A stretch of DNA of 64,000 nt, from positions 1 to 64,000 of the forward strand of contig NW_002476163.1 in the NCBI RefSeq assembly GCF_000189635.1. The letters run 5' to 3'. The DNA comes from Tetrahymena thermophila SB210 (lineage: Eukaryota > Ciliophora > Oligohymenophorea > Hymenostomatida > Tetrahymenidae). A model generated the notes under the pieces. It saw only the letters and a program-made list of their open reading frames with translations. It ran no database searches and was not told the origin of the DNA. The position numbers and the translations under genes were made by a program. Shown in pieces: positions 1-12,300 of the stretch (its first letter is position 1; each line of letters opens with the position of its first letter).

Positions 1-30
1 AACCCCAACCCCAACCCCAACCCCAACCCC
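1..30. repeat. macronuclear telomere, (CCCCAA)n
   Basis: Five perfect AACCCC units form the extreme left end, followed at once by unique AT-rich DNA. C4A2 on the 5' strand is the telomere repeat of Tetrahymena and relatives. Its terminal position shows that the window begins at a chromosome end. Real telomeres are several hundred bases long, so the assembly has clipped this one. Confidence 0.97.
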
Positions 31-1213
31 AGCAATTTATAAAATAAATTTAAAAGTAAGCCTATTTTTTTAAGATTATAAAGATTTTTCAATCACTAGT
101 TTAAGTTATCATAAAAAATTATAAAATTGTTGATTTTATTTTTTTTTAAATAAATCAATAATAAAAAAGAAAAAGAAAGAAAGAATAAAGTAGTGCAAAG
201 GGTAAATCAGCAGAATAATTAAATAAATTCTCATTATCTAATTATCCAGAATTTATATTGAATATAATTTAAGAAAATTACGTGTTCATGTTCACTTACT
301 TAAGCTATTTACTATTAAAAAATATTTAATGAAAAATTTAAAAAATTTAATTAGATAATATTTTTTCACTCAAAGTAAATAATTTGTAAGAATTTCAATT
401 GTGAATATAATTAAATATAATTGTTAATTCATACAATTCTTAGAATATTTAGCATATTGCATTAGAGATAGCTACTCAATATTAGCTTATTTTTAATTTT
501 AAGTAGCAAGTTTTGATCAAAAGTTGTATATTATTGATATAATTCTTATAATAACCTTTCCTTATCTAATATAAAATAATATTTTCAAATGATAAAAACT
601 AAAAAATTAAATATGTAAATTGTTAAAAAAGAGTATTTAAAAATTTATTTTTTAAGATAAATAAAATAGATTTTCTAAATTTTTTTAACTACAATTGTAT
701 TTTATGGTTGAAAAATTTTTTAAACAAATGTTTATCTTAAAATAAAAAAAGAAATAAATATTGAGTCTGATTAAATAATAACTAATTTAAATTATTAGCA
801 AATTTTAATCAAAAATTATACATTGTTGATGAAATTCCTATTTTAAATTTCTTAATTTTATTTAAAATAATATTTTCAAAAGATAAAAAAAGAATAAGAT
901 GTAAACAATAATAAAGGAATTTTAGCAAATTAAATAAGAATATCAATTTTAAAAGATAAAGAAAATAGATTATCATAATATTTTTTTTACTATAATTCTG
1001 ATGTTTGAGAAAATTATTTTTAAAAATATTTATCTTAAAAGCAAAAAATTTAAAGAGTAATTAATTAACTAACTCTGATATTTTAAAAGTTAAATTAAAA
1101 TAAACTGTAAATGAGTAAATAATTCTAAAATTAATAATTCTTAATGAAAGTTTAGGAAATTTGATATTTTTAGTTTATATAATACAAAAATATATTAAGT
1201 TTTTCTTTGATTT
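31..1213. other. subtelomeric AT-rich noncoding DNA
   Basis: About 1.2 kb of roughly 85% AT sequence lies between the telomere and the 3' end of the first gene. Both strands were read with the ciliate code and no protein-like segment was seen. There is weak internal similarity between about 480-760 and 770-1060: both contain a variant of 'ttgatcaaaa' followed by an ATT-rich stretch and 'atattttcaaa'. This suggests an old, decayed duplication of about 285 bp. No subtelomeric gene family or satellite was recognised. Confidence 0.6.
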
Positions 1214-4200
1214 TCATACATCTATTTCTTTGACAATAGTTTCCTCACCATCATCAAAATCGTCATACATTTAATTTTTTATTTCTTTGATATTTTCTTC
1301 TTCATCCATTTTAGTCATATTTTTTTCCTCTTAGTTTTCATCTTCATCAAAACCAATAATATATCTTATTTCTTTCATCTTAGCTTGAATTTCTTGTTCT
1401 TTCTCTAACTCACTTAAGTTATTTTTTTAAATATAAAGAGTATTTTAAATTAAGCTTCTTTTCTTTTTTTAACACTAAAGAATCCTTTCCTCAATTGAAG
1501 ACTCCATTATGAAATTAATGACTTGAACTCTCTTAGTTTATCCTATTCTATGACACCTTTCAATTGCTTATTCCTTATTTAATTTTAATAAAATTATAAT
1601 TACTAATAATATTATTTGCAGATAAAAATACTTCTATAGCTGGATTATACCAAGGATCACATATGAATACGTGATTGGCAGCAACTAGGTTTAGACCAAA
1701 TGCACCAGCTTTCAAAGATATCAAAATTGCTGTAAATTCAGACTATTCACTGAATGTTTTGATTGCAGTAGCTCTATCCTTTTTATTCATAGTCCCATCA
1801 AGACGCTTTTTTTTTTATCAAAAAAATTTAAGTTAAAAGAAACTAAATTAAAAATAATTTAATTTAATTTACTGTATATCTCACATCTCTATCATTTAGA
1901 ACTTTTTGTAAGTAAGTCAAAAAGCTTAAAAATTATGAATAAATTATAACTTTTTCTTTCATTTATTAAACCTTTTTTACTTCTTTCACAATAATCTAAA
2001 GCTTACTACTATTATCAGGAGATAAAACTTTCAAAATTTTCAGCTTTTCTTTTTTATCTTTGACTTATTGAATAACTTGTTGTTTTATCTTAGCTTCTAA
2101 CTCCTTAGATTCTTCTTTTATTTGTTAACTATTTATAAAAAAAGTATTTTTTTACTTGAGTTAGATAAGATAAATATATTAAATAAAATATTTATCTAAT
2201 TAATTACAAGTTAATTTTGTTTATTTGATTCTCCTCAAATGGCACTCTACACATGGGACAATTAGGTACTATGTTTTAATTTTATTGTACTCTGAACATT
2301 TCTTATATACAATTCATATGAAAGAAATGGCCACATTAAAGTAAAGCTACTTCTTATTCATAAGGCTCTGTACAAAAACACTCTGTTAAATCTTTTTTTA
2401 TGAGACTTTATTGAACTTATGCTTTAAATTAAATATTCTGCTATCTTTATTAGATATAGTTATTTTACTATTGCTGTTACCTTTATTAGTTATTGGCATT
2501 GAACTAATAGATATCATTATCATTCATTATATTATCAACAATTTTGCTAATAAAGATATTATATGCTTACATTTCTGTAATTGAGGTTGATTCATTTTTT
2601 GCTATTTACTATTCTAAAGTATCTATTTACTATTTTATCTTAATCATAGGTATTTTATTTAGCATAAGCATAGAATGGTCACACATTTATCTTAGTTTTG
2701 TCATTATTGAAAATATATGAAGATAGTTTGATGAAAATTAATTTTTATCAATAAGAATATTTTTTAAAACTTTTTAAGACTGACGCTGAAGCGTATCATA
2801 TATTTATCTTTCTGCTTTTTTAAAAGGGATAAGCAGTATTTTTTATGTTTTTTTAGGAATTTTGATTATACTACTTCCATCATTATACTTTGATTTTTTA
2901 GTACGACGCAGAAGTATAGGTCTTAAGATATTTTATAGTAACTTAAATACTTCTTCTTTATTTTCACAATTATTTATATGTTTATTCCACCAATAGTAGT
3001 CTTAAAATGTGTCATATTTCAAAAAATATATCAGACTATATAAATCATCAAAACAGTTATGAATGGGTGTACCTGTCATACACCATCTATTTTCTGCTTG
3101 TAAATTGTAAGCACCTTTTGAGCAGTTATTTCCTTTGCCTTTTATTGTATGAGCCTTTATTTTAAAATTTTATATGAGTTTAAATTTTTATTAAATCCAC
3201 AAATATATTCAGAGTTTAATTAAATAATTTTTAAAATTAAAATTTTTTATTTAATAAAATTTAAAAATTTCAAAATTAATTTCAGAAAAATTTTCAAAAC
3301 TTGTTAAAAATTTGAATCATTAAAATTTTTATTTTGAAAAGATATTTTTACTGTATTTAAAATAAACATTTTTTATATTTTAATTTAAATTTAGAATAAA
3401 ATTACTTCATCAAGTATAATTCTGTGCCAATAATAATTAAATAGGTTTGTTTTTTGAGGAGCTCCTGCAATAAAGTAATTTTTATACTCCATTCCTAGAA
3501 TATTATATGTTGTAAAAACTATATCATATAGATGGAGAATGGGACTTGATCTACTTTTAGAATCGTAGTATTCAAAATAAAACAGAGAAGATTTTTTAAA
3601 GTGGCGATTAACTTCGTTACACCATTAAGTTAAAACTGATAAGGGAAGAATAATTAAAGTTCCAGCTCGAATCAAACCTTATTTTTTTTTTTACTCAAAA
3701 GCTTCAACCATATCTTAAGCTTCTTTTTGATTTTTGTTTTTTTTGACTTTCTTTTTAACTTGATCATTTATGCCTATTATTAGAGGATTACTTTTGTGAT
3801 CTATTTTAGGTAGATTAGACGCAATCAGACTTAATGCCATAACTGTTTTACCTAAACCCATTTCATCTGCTAAGATACCTCCATTTTACAAATTAGCCTC
3901 ACTTTTTTAAAAACGGTGTGAAAATGACTAAGAATATTCATTAAAGTACATGAGAGACCCATCAAGAAATAAGAGTTCACACCAAAATTCATTTAATTAT
4001 CTTGGCCTTTCTTAAATTTCAGGCCTAGCTGCTTCTTCAAAAGTGAGTGCTTTTTCTTTGTAAAGCATCCAAGTCAAAGCTTGCTATTAATATTCAAAAA
4101 GAGATGTCTAGAATAAACTAGGTGGATTTTGCAAGTTAAAATAATCTGTTATCTACTAATCATTAACTCCTAAAAGACTTCCAATATCACTATTTAGTGT

Positions 4201-6040
4201 TGTACTTGAAGTAGAAGAGCTAACTCTGTTTATGCCATCAGGAATTTCTTACCATAAATTTTCTTAATTATTATCATAGTTTGGATCTAAATTTCTTAAA
4301 AATTCCTCGCCTTCAAATACATCAAAATTATTTTCACAATTTTCTTAATCTATCTAGTTATCCTTTTCATCATCTTCATCATCCTCATTATCATTTTCTT
4401 CTTCAATGTTATCATTCTCTTCGCTACTAATATTACTGCTGCTATTTTATATTTCTTATTCTTCAGTAGGCATCATTTTATTTTCCTTATTTACTTAATC
4501 GCTTTGTTTACCATTTTTAAACTTTGCTTTTTTAGGGTCTTTGCATTTATTTGTAGCTCCGTTTTATATGTCAACTTTTTATTTTTAATTTTGTGCATTC
4601 TAATCATTCTTATTTTTAATGATTTCGCTTTCATTAATCTTAAATTCTTCTTCTATTTAATTTATTTATTAAATTTCTAAGTCTCTCTCTTTCATATCTT
4701 TTAGGAAATTATCTTACCCAGCCTTTTCAGCTTAATTAAGCATGGTTATAATTTTTTGTTATTCATTCTGTTATTAATTTTAGTTTTAAGCTTATTGAGC
4801 CTAATCTGAATAATAACCTAATAATCCTGGTTTTATAACTAGTTTGGAAGGAATGAATGAGAAAAGAGGTCCCTTTATTTAAATAAATAAAATATTCAAA
4901 AATATTTTTTTTTTATTTTGTGAGGATTTACTTATGACTGTCTCTATTGCATACGATATTAAATGCCACCTAATAAATCTAAACTTCTTTCTATTGGTGT
5001 AAGTATGGCTGGAATAGTTTCTTTCACATATAAAAATGCTTTCATAACTTTAATTGATTCGCTTGCATATTTTCTCATCACTAATTTTTTTTAATCTTCC
5101 ATACTCATCTCTTTTAAAGTTTCTTTATTGAAAACATTCTTATCTTCTTCTTTGTGCTCAGCATACAAAGAACATATTTTTTCAGTAACAAAAACCTGAA
5201 TATAACATCAATTAAAAATAAAATTAAATAAAATAGTAAATTGATTTTTTACATCAAATCTGATTTGTAAACAATTTTTAGATTCTATTTTATGGACAAA
5301 TAATCTAAAATTAGCAAACTGAATTGTATTAAGTATATTCCATATAAAAAAGAATCTATGATCAATCTTTCCTAGCTATATTAATTGAAATAATAATTAT
5401 TAATTTAAAACATTTTGTAATTCTTTAAATTATTTCAATAAAAATATTTTAAAATGTTTACATATTCTTTTCTTTTAGTATAAATTAAGATGTAAAGACT
5501 CTCAATATTAACGTTAAAAATATATTTTTTCTTAGCATATTATACTTCTTTTGTGTCTAACTCGAAAGCTCCAAAGTTAATGCAAAGTTCTTAATTGGCT
5601 TATAAATTTGAAGGTAAGTCAGACACTTCTACAGGAATCAAAAGAGATCCTATGTATTTTGGCCAAATAAGCTAATTTTACGATATGTCATTGAATAAAT
5701 CTTGTTGTTTTGGAAATAGCTCCCTCATTAAATTACAGTAAGATTAAATAATATCCTAGTTAGCTTTTTAGTATTTGCTCACTATCAAATTTGGAATTTA
5801 TTTTAATACAATATTCTAAGTATCCATAAATTCCTCATTTATTATAGATTCTATTTGGTTGTCCTAAAACAAAGTCTGTATTTTATCCTTGTTAAGTGCA
5901 AAAAAATTCATTATTTCTTATCTACTTTTCAATTCCTTTTCTTTGATAATCTTCTCAACAACAGCCTAATCGATATTGTATGTTTTGCTAATCTATTTAA
6001 AAAATTGAATAAAATAAAAGTTGGATATTTTATTTTTCAT
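1214..6040 (-). CDS. SNF2-family helicase/translocase with internal RING finger (SHPRH/Rad5-like)
   Basis: This is a Swi2/Snf2 DNA translocase with a RING E3 module, probably nuclear. In the yeast Rad5 and human SHPRH families such proteins polyubiquitinate PCNA and remodel stalled forks. Motif I reads [20 protein letters not shown] (near 3875-3820), Ia [15 protein letters not shown] (3665), II ILDEVI (3410) and [14 protein letters not shown] (3080). A RING with [12 protein letters not shown] and CPMC (about 2400-2230) is inserted between the helicase lobes, as in Rad5/SHPRH. The C-terminal lobe holds [28 protein letters not shown] (1720) and RCHRIGQTKRVQV (1540). The start ATG at 6040 follows an in-frame TGA. 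An Asp/Glu-rich stretch lies at 4350-4460. Several AT-rich introns break the frame, for example about 3160-3400. The stop is TGA after ETIVKEIDV. The DEAH box reads DEVI and the first RING pair is C-x-C rather than C-x2-C. Which of Rad5 or SHPRH is the true orthologue is undecided. Confidence 0.9.
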
Positions 6041-6735
6041 AGATGAGCGTTACAGTCAATGGTAGAAATCTATCCATTTTTTTCAGAATGATAAACTAGA
6101 TATTTATTAAAAACAAACTAAAAGTTTTAATCAAAAATTTTGATTTATTGTATAAAAGCTTTTAATTAATATTATGTTAAAATATGACAATGATTTATCA
6201 AGATTTAACTCTTAAAAAAGCATATTCTAATTATTAATAATGATAATAATTTCGCTGATTAAATTCAAATCTTTAAAAATATCAATTTATCTATCTATAT
6301 TAATTTTCATTAAAATTTATATTTAGTGCAAAAAAGCGGTAAGTTGAATAAATCTCTCTATGTTCTTTAACTCTCTAAATTCAAACGATAGATATTATTT
6401 CACAAGACTCAAAGATAATTTTATCAAAGATATTCTAAAATCTTAAATCAAAACAATAACAACAATGATAAACAATAAAACTATTTTTATTGATAAAAAC
6501 AATTAATTGCAAAAAAATACTTTGAATTAAAATGATTGATAGAATAGATTTATTATTTAATTAATCCATGAAGCAGTAATTTCACTTATTAAAATAAACT
6601 TACTAAAAAATGTAAAAATTATATTTATTGTACTATTGAATATTATAAATAATTAAAAATTGTAATTATATTAACTTATTTGTTATTTTTAAAAGATATT
6701 TCAATTTTTTTGTGATTATTAAAAGAATTAATAAA
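6041..6735. other. intergenic, AT-rich
   Basis: This gap lies between two minus-strand genes. It should hold the promoter of the SNF2 gene and the 3' end of the membrane-protein gene. No coding segment, repeat or structured RNA was recognised. Confidence 0.6.
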
Positions 6736-7275
6736 TCATATTAAATTAGATTGGTATATAGAATATGAGTTATTACTTTAATCTCTTTGACCTATGTTAT
6801 TATACCCTTGCTATCCATTCTAAGAATGTTGTCTTTTCATGTATACAATTAAGACAAAGTAGCAAGCATAAAATATTATACAAATTACCAATAGACCTAG
6901 TAAAATTAAAGGAACCATGCAATATACCAAGGCAAAAGTGTGCAATTTTCCACAAGACTTTCCAATATTAATCCAAAGCAAAATAAGACAAACAACATTA
7001 TATAAGTGAGATAAAATTTCTAAGCAACATAAAGTGAGTGATATGAATTTAGGTAATCCAAAAACAAATTTAAATAAGCTTAAAAGAGTTATTCCTACTA
7101 TCACAAAGCAAGAATACATAGTCAATTAAATAGAATTTAAAAATTATATGTCATCACAAAAATGATCTTATTTATATGAATAAAAAAGTACTCCAAACAC
7201 ACCTTGATATATCAACAAAGGAAATCTTTAGAAAACCTCTTTCCTCAATTCTCTATCATTTAGTCCATTGTTCAT
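6736..7275 (-). CDS. small four-pass transmembrane protein of unknown function
   Basis: This is an uninterrupted ciliate-code frame of 179 residues ending in TGA. It starts MNNGLNDRELRKEVFQRF and has four hydrophobic segments: around FPLLIYQGVFGVLFY (residues ~18-32), CFVIVGITLLSLFKFVFGL (~52-70), the stretch through LYNVVCLILLWINIG (~87-102), and VPLILLGLLVICIIFYACYF (~115-134). These are followed by a hydrophilic Q/N/S-rich tail. The frame stays open upstream of the chosen ATG for at least 100 bp with no other ATG, so an upstream exon is possible. No catalytic motif or known family was recognised. The spacing of TM segments suggests a tetraspan protein, and two Cys lie in the loop after TM3 and in TM4. 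It shares orientation with its neighbours but shows no sign of co-transcription. Confidence 0.75.
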
Positions 7276-7716
7276 AATAAATTGTATCTTACTATTTCGC
7301 TAATCTATACTCTTTAATACTTTTACTTCAATATTTTGTATACTTATCTATTAAAAATTTATTGCATTAAAAATTTAATATTAAAATACCCTCAATCTAT
7401 GTTTTATAAAAATGAGATAATATTTAAAAGTAATTTATAAAAAGCGGGAGGAGTAAATAAATAATAACATAAAAAAGTTTTTTAATCTCAAATAAATGAC
7501 TATATTTATATTTTTTTACAGAATAAGAAATATGAAGACAGACAGATACACAACTATTGAGTTAAAATATTATTTTTTATGTATATTTTTTATATAAATT
7601 ATATTTTAATTGCTTATGGATGCTTCAAAGTAAAAACGAAGTAATCCAAAGTTTCACATCAAAAACGAATTTAGTTAGCTACGAAATATTTAGTATTTTT
7701 TTAATTATAAAATTTA
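7276..7716. other. intergenic, AT-rich
   Basis: This lies between the tetraspan gene and the B-box/PHR gene, both on the minus strand. A short G-rich patch (AAAGCGGGAGGAG near 7440) stands out. No gene was seen, although the open frame upstream of the tetraspan ATG reaches into the left part. Confidence 0.5.
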
Positions 7717-9399
7717 TCACTCTTCAAAGTAAAATACAGGAAACTAACCTAAAAGTACACCAGAAGAGTTATTTTTTAGATCTTTTGAGACAATAGAGTC
7801 ATAATATTTAAAGTCTGAAGTTTGATAGCATCCATTATAGCCAAAGTAACTAATGCAATCTCTATTTGGTTTCATAGTAATTGTATATTTTTGTTTAGTT
7901 TCCAGTTTGAGAGGTTTTTGAAGATTTAATTCAATTATGTGATCATAATTGGCATGTAAATCTCTACTTATCTGGATAGTTTCTTCATGTAAAACTTTTC
8001 CTGATGTATTTCCACCTTAGAAGAGCTTGATATCTAAATTTAAATTGCCATTATTTTCTCTATCATTAGTGCAATCTTTAGGCAAAGAAATGACTTCATA
8101 CATACCAAATCCTTTTAACCAAATCTAAAAATTGATAAATAAATTAATAATTATTTCATGTAAAAAGCTAATTTTAGCTTAATTTAAAAAGTAAATGAAT
8201 AATTATACATCTTATTCTTTGTTTATTTCAAAGGTCAGTGCCTCAGTTTCGCTTAGAACCCACCCTTATTAGCTCTTTCCAAATCTGCTTTGACTTATTT
8301 TAGATATAGGTCTTCTTCTTGTAGCAATAAGAATGTTATTCTCTAACTTTTTAAGATCTTCTAGTGATTTTTCCATCCAGAATTTACACTCTCTCTCAAG
8401 AAGCTCGGCAGATTTAGTAATTCTTTCAGCCTCTTTCTATTTTTATTCAACGCCTAATCAAACAAAATATGAATTAAAAAATAATTATACTTATAATAAA
8501 TTAAGATTTTTGCTTTGAATATTTGATTTACAAAAATTGATTAGAAAATCAACGAAATTGTTAATAATCAAAAGCAAATTACTCTATAACTTTTAAATTC
8601 TCAAAAGAAAAAAACTTTTACCTAAACATTATACTTCCCCTTGAATAGGAGAAATTTATAAAAGTGGGAAGAGCTTCTTTAATTCTTGCTGAATTGTATC
8701 TGCGTTGCAGTTAGGATGATTTAATTTTTCTAAAGATTATTCAAGAAGATTACCAACAAATAATTCACTTTCTTATCTAAGCTCTAACATTTTTTTTTCA
8801 ATAGCTTACTCAAGTGACTTGATAGAATCTTAAATGGCTGTAATGTATCTCCTAAACTGGGAGAACAAAAAATAATGTTGTTTAAGAATATCGCATCCAA
8901 TAAAACCAAGCTCCTCTTTAGTATTGGGATTATTTACCTTATTTAAAGCCTATAATACTTTTTTAAGAGGAACACAGTCATTAACATGCTAGCTATGCTT
9001 TTCTATTAAACAAAAACTGCAAAGCAAACCCTTGAATTCGCATTCTTCGCTTAAACAGACCAGATTCATGGGGTTTTAATGGTGCTCTTTCTTTTAACAA
9101 AATTGAACTTGCATTTCAGTTTTTTTCTCGGTTTCTTATTTTAGTTATGCAATAGAAGACTTAGGAGTAATCTATGGAGATTTAATATACTAAATAGAAG
9201 ACTTTTTAGAACTCACTTTTTATTAATTTATTAATATATTTTTTACTTCCTTTCTATTGGCTATTTTTTAATTTTACTGCAGTTAATAATCTTTATTAAA
9301 AAAGTTTTTAGATTCAAATTGATTTACGAGGATTTTTTTAAGATAGACTTACTATTAAATATTTCCTTCTAAAAATATTTCACTATAGTTAAGCTTCAT
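7717..9399 (-). CDS. B-box zinc finger, coiled-coil and PHR-like domain protein
   Basis: The predicted protein starts MKLNYSEIFLEGN, with ATG at 9399 in an AAATAAATG context. After a Lys/Ser-rich N-terminus comes a B-box-like zinc site: FCQKKEHHQNP, then NLVCLSEEC, GLLCSFC and EKHSQHVNDC (9110-8985). A helical heptad-like segment follows (about 8900-8690, e.g. SLEQAIEKKMLELRQESEL). The C-terminal ~160 residues read like a PHR (PAM/Highwire/RPM-1) beta-sandwich: WLKGFGMYEV, SGKVLHEETIQISRDL, ELNLQKPLKLETKQKYTI and SYFGYNGCYQ. One intron was resolved at 8125-8208 (GTATAA..TTTTTAG, phase 0); a second spans roughly 8450-8630. In animals PHR domains bind partner proteins in E3 or adaptor complexes. 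There is no RING here, so a scaffold role is inferred. Confidence 0.8.
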
Positions 9400-12300
9400 T
9401 TATTTTTATCAGCTATGTGTGTGCTGCAAAGTAACTTCAAAGTTATTATTTTTCAAATCAGGATTTATTTTTTGTATTATATTTTATATTTGCTTTATTT
9501 ATTTTTAACTTTTAAATATCATTTAAAATTGTTGTAATAATATATATATGTATTATTATTCTATAATACCATATATTCCAATAGCCAATTTCATTTTAAA
9601 TTAACCGATTTTATCAAATATAAAAAATTAATCCAAAATATCTTTAAAACTCTTAGAAATAAAATACATATGCTTTTATTTTCAAAAATCTATTTTTAGA
9701 TTTAGATTTATTTAATTCACGTAAAAAGCATAATTTATATTAAAACTCCATAGACATTAAGAGTATTTAGATATTTTTATCTTCAATTTATAAAAATACA
9801 TTTAAAAAATTTACTATTATATTACATCATGTTATTTTTAATTGAAATTGTTCTTTTTGAAAGATTTTTTGCCAGAAATATAATTATTGAGAAATAGAGA
9901 TAAAAGAGAAAATTAAATAATCAATTCATTCATTCATACATACATACCTTCAAATTAATTTATTATTTTGATTTAGATTTAAAGTAAATTTTATTATTAT
10001 TAATAAAAACTGATGAATTAATTCTGTTTTCTATATTTTTTTATCTATTTCCTTAAAAATGGCTATTAGATATATATTGATATTTTATCTATTATAATTA
10101 TCATAAAGAAAAAATAGAAAATTATGATGTTATAAATTAATTTTATGAAAATTAATACTTAAAATATCTTCTTTCTTTAACTATTTTTTTACTAATCTCA
10201 TTTTCTTTATGATCTAGTGAAACATAATTACTGGAAATATAAATTTTATTAACTTAAAAATAGTAATTAAAATTTTATAATGGCATCTTTTAATTTTTCT
10301 TTCTAGAATAGATATTTTTAAACTATTACTATTTTATTTTAATTAATTATATCCTTAAAAAATTTATATTTACGTTAGATATTAGCAAAAAAATGAGATA
10401 GATTTATAAATATTTAGTTTTGATTAACTTTAATTATTTACAAAAAAATATTTCCAAAATGCAAGTTAGAGTTTATAATTAGAAAAATAAAGATTATTGA
10501 TATAGATTTATACATTATCGTTTATCAATAAATATAAAATTATTTATGTTTATTTTTAACTTTTAGATAATATGAATTTCTAAAATTAAGAAATATTAAG
10601 TAATTAAAAGCTTTTATGACTGTAAAATTGTAATTTTATTTGGTACAATTTTTAAGAAATGACAAAATGGTAGGTAACTTAAAATGCTCTTTATTAAATC
10701 TAAAATCAATTATTTATTTGTTAATTTGGATTTTATTTTAGTTTTTAATTTCATTATTTATTTTAATTATTATTTTTATATTTTTATATTTATGAATTTG
10801 TTTTTTTATTTTTTTTATTTATCTATTTAATTTTTTTATTTATTTTTATATTTTATTTAATTTTATTTATTTATTTTTATATTTTATTTATTTAAAATTC
10901 TTTGAGTCTGTCTATCTATATTTTAAAAAATACTAATTATATATTTTTATAAGGAAAGAGAATTTCGAGTGATTAGTGGGAGAGGTTTTTAAATTGGTTT
11001 TATTTTGATAATTCCAATGCTCTTTTTATTATAGAATTGCTTTAGTGTAAATGTCAATCTTGGGTATGTTAAAAACTTGAGGATTCTGTAAATTAACTAT
11101 TTCTAAATAGATTTTTATTCAAGATGTACGTAATGCCTATTAGAAATTAAGAATTCCTTTATTTGCGTTTTCCCCCTTTTCAGGGTTTAGGATTCTTATT
11201 AATTTATTTACGGATTATTTTTAAAAACTTAAATGACATTTCAATAATGCAATTCTATCTATCTCTTTTTTTTTGAGCATATTCTTTTCAATTATTATTT
11301 TTTTATTTAATTAATTATATAAAATTTTTTAATTGTATTTTCTCTCAATAAAGGAAAATGCTTTTGAACAAAGAGGTAAAATTAGATATTCAAAAAGTAT
11401 CATAAAATTAAAAAGTAAAACTCTCTCTGACAAGTCATTTCCCACGGCTTTTGATTTGAAATTTTATTTTTAAAAAAATTAATCAATAAAAACAAAAAAT
11501 AAGTGAAGTTAGTTAGATAAGTCAAAATCTTGAAATATTTAAAAATTTTTTTCTAAATAATTTGATTTTATAATAAATATTTTTAAGAAGGTAAATAAGA
11601 TTTTTTCTCAACTACTTTATGAGTATTTTATTAATTAATAAAATTAATAATGTTTAAATAGTTTAATTTTAATGACTATTTTTTTAATTTTAATAAAAAT
11701 AAATAGTAGTGAAGAAAATATTTTATGTTTTTTTTTAGACATTTACCCAATTTATTTTATAAAATATTTGTTTAAAATTATGATTTTCTCTTTCTTTCTT
11801 TAATAAAAAAATATAAAATTTTTTAAAGTTTAAAAATTTAAAAAGCTGTATATTATTACTTAAAGTCACTCATTTTATACGATTAAAATATGAATTACTC
11901 AATTTATATAAAAATAAATTTTATCTTTCATTTTATAACTTTATAATTTATTAAGCTTTCATTTTTATAAGATTATTTAAATAAATAAAATATTAATTAT
12001 TTATTTTTAAGTATAAAAACTGTTTTTATTAATAATTATTTTTATTGTAAAAAAGGTTTGTAAAATATTAATAAATCTAATACAAAAATTTATAAAGATA
12101 AGCTTATTTATTAAGAAAAATTAATAATTAATATTTTAACAGCTTTAATTTATTTTGGGTATGATTTTTTCAAAATTCATTTTGAATTCAAGAAAATTTT
12201 CATATATCTTTGTTATATTCTCTTAAACAAAAAAATTTTAACTGATTTTGTTAATTAGGAAATTAAATTTTCCATATAATTAAAATAAATAAATTAAAAA

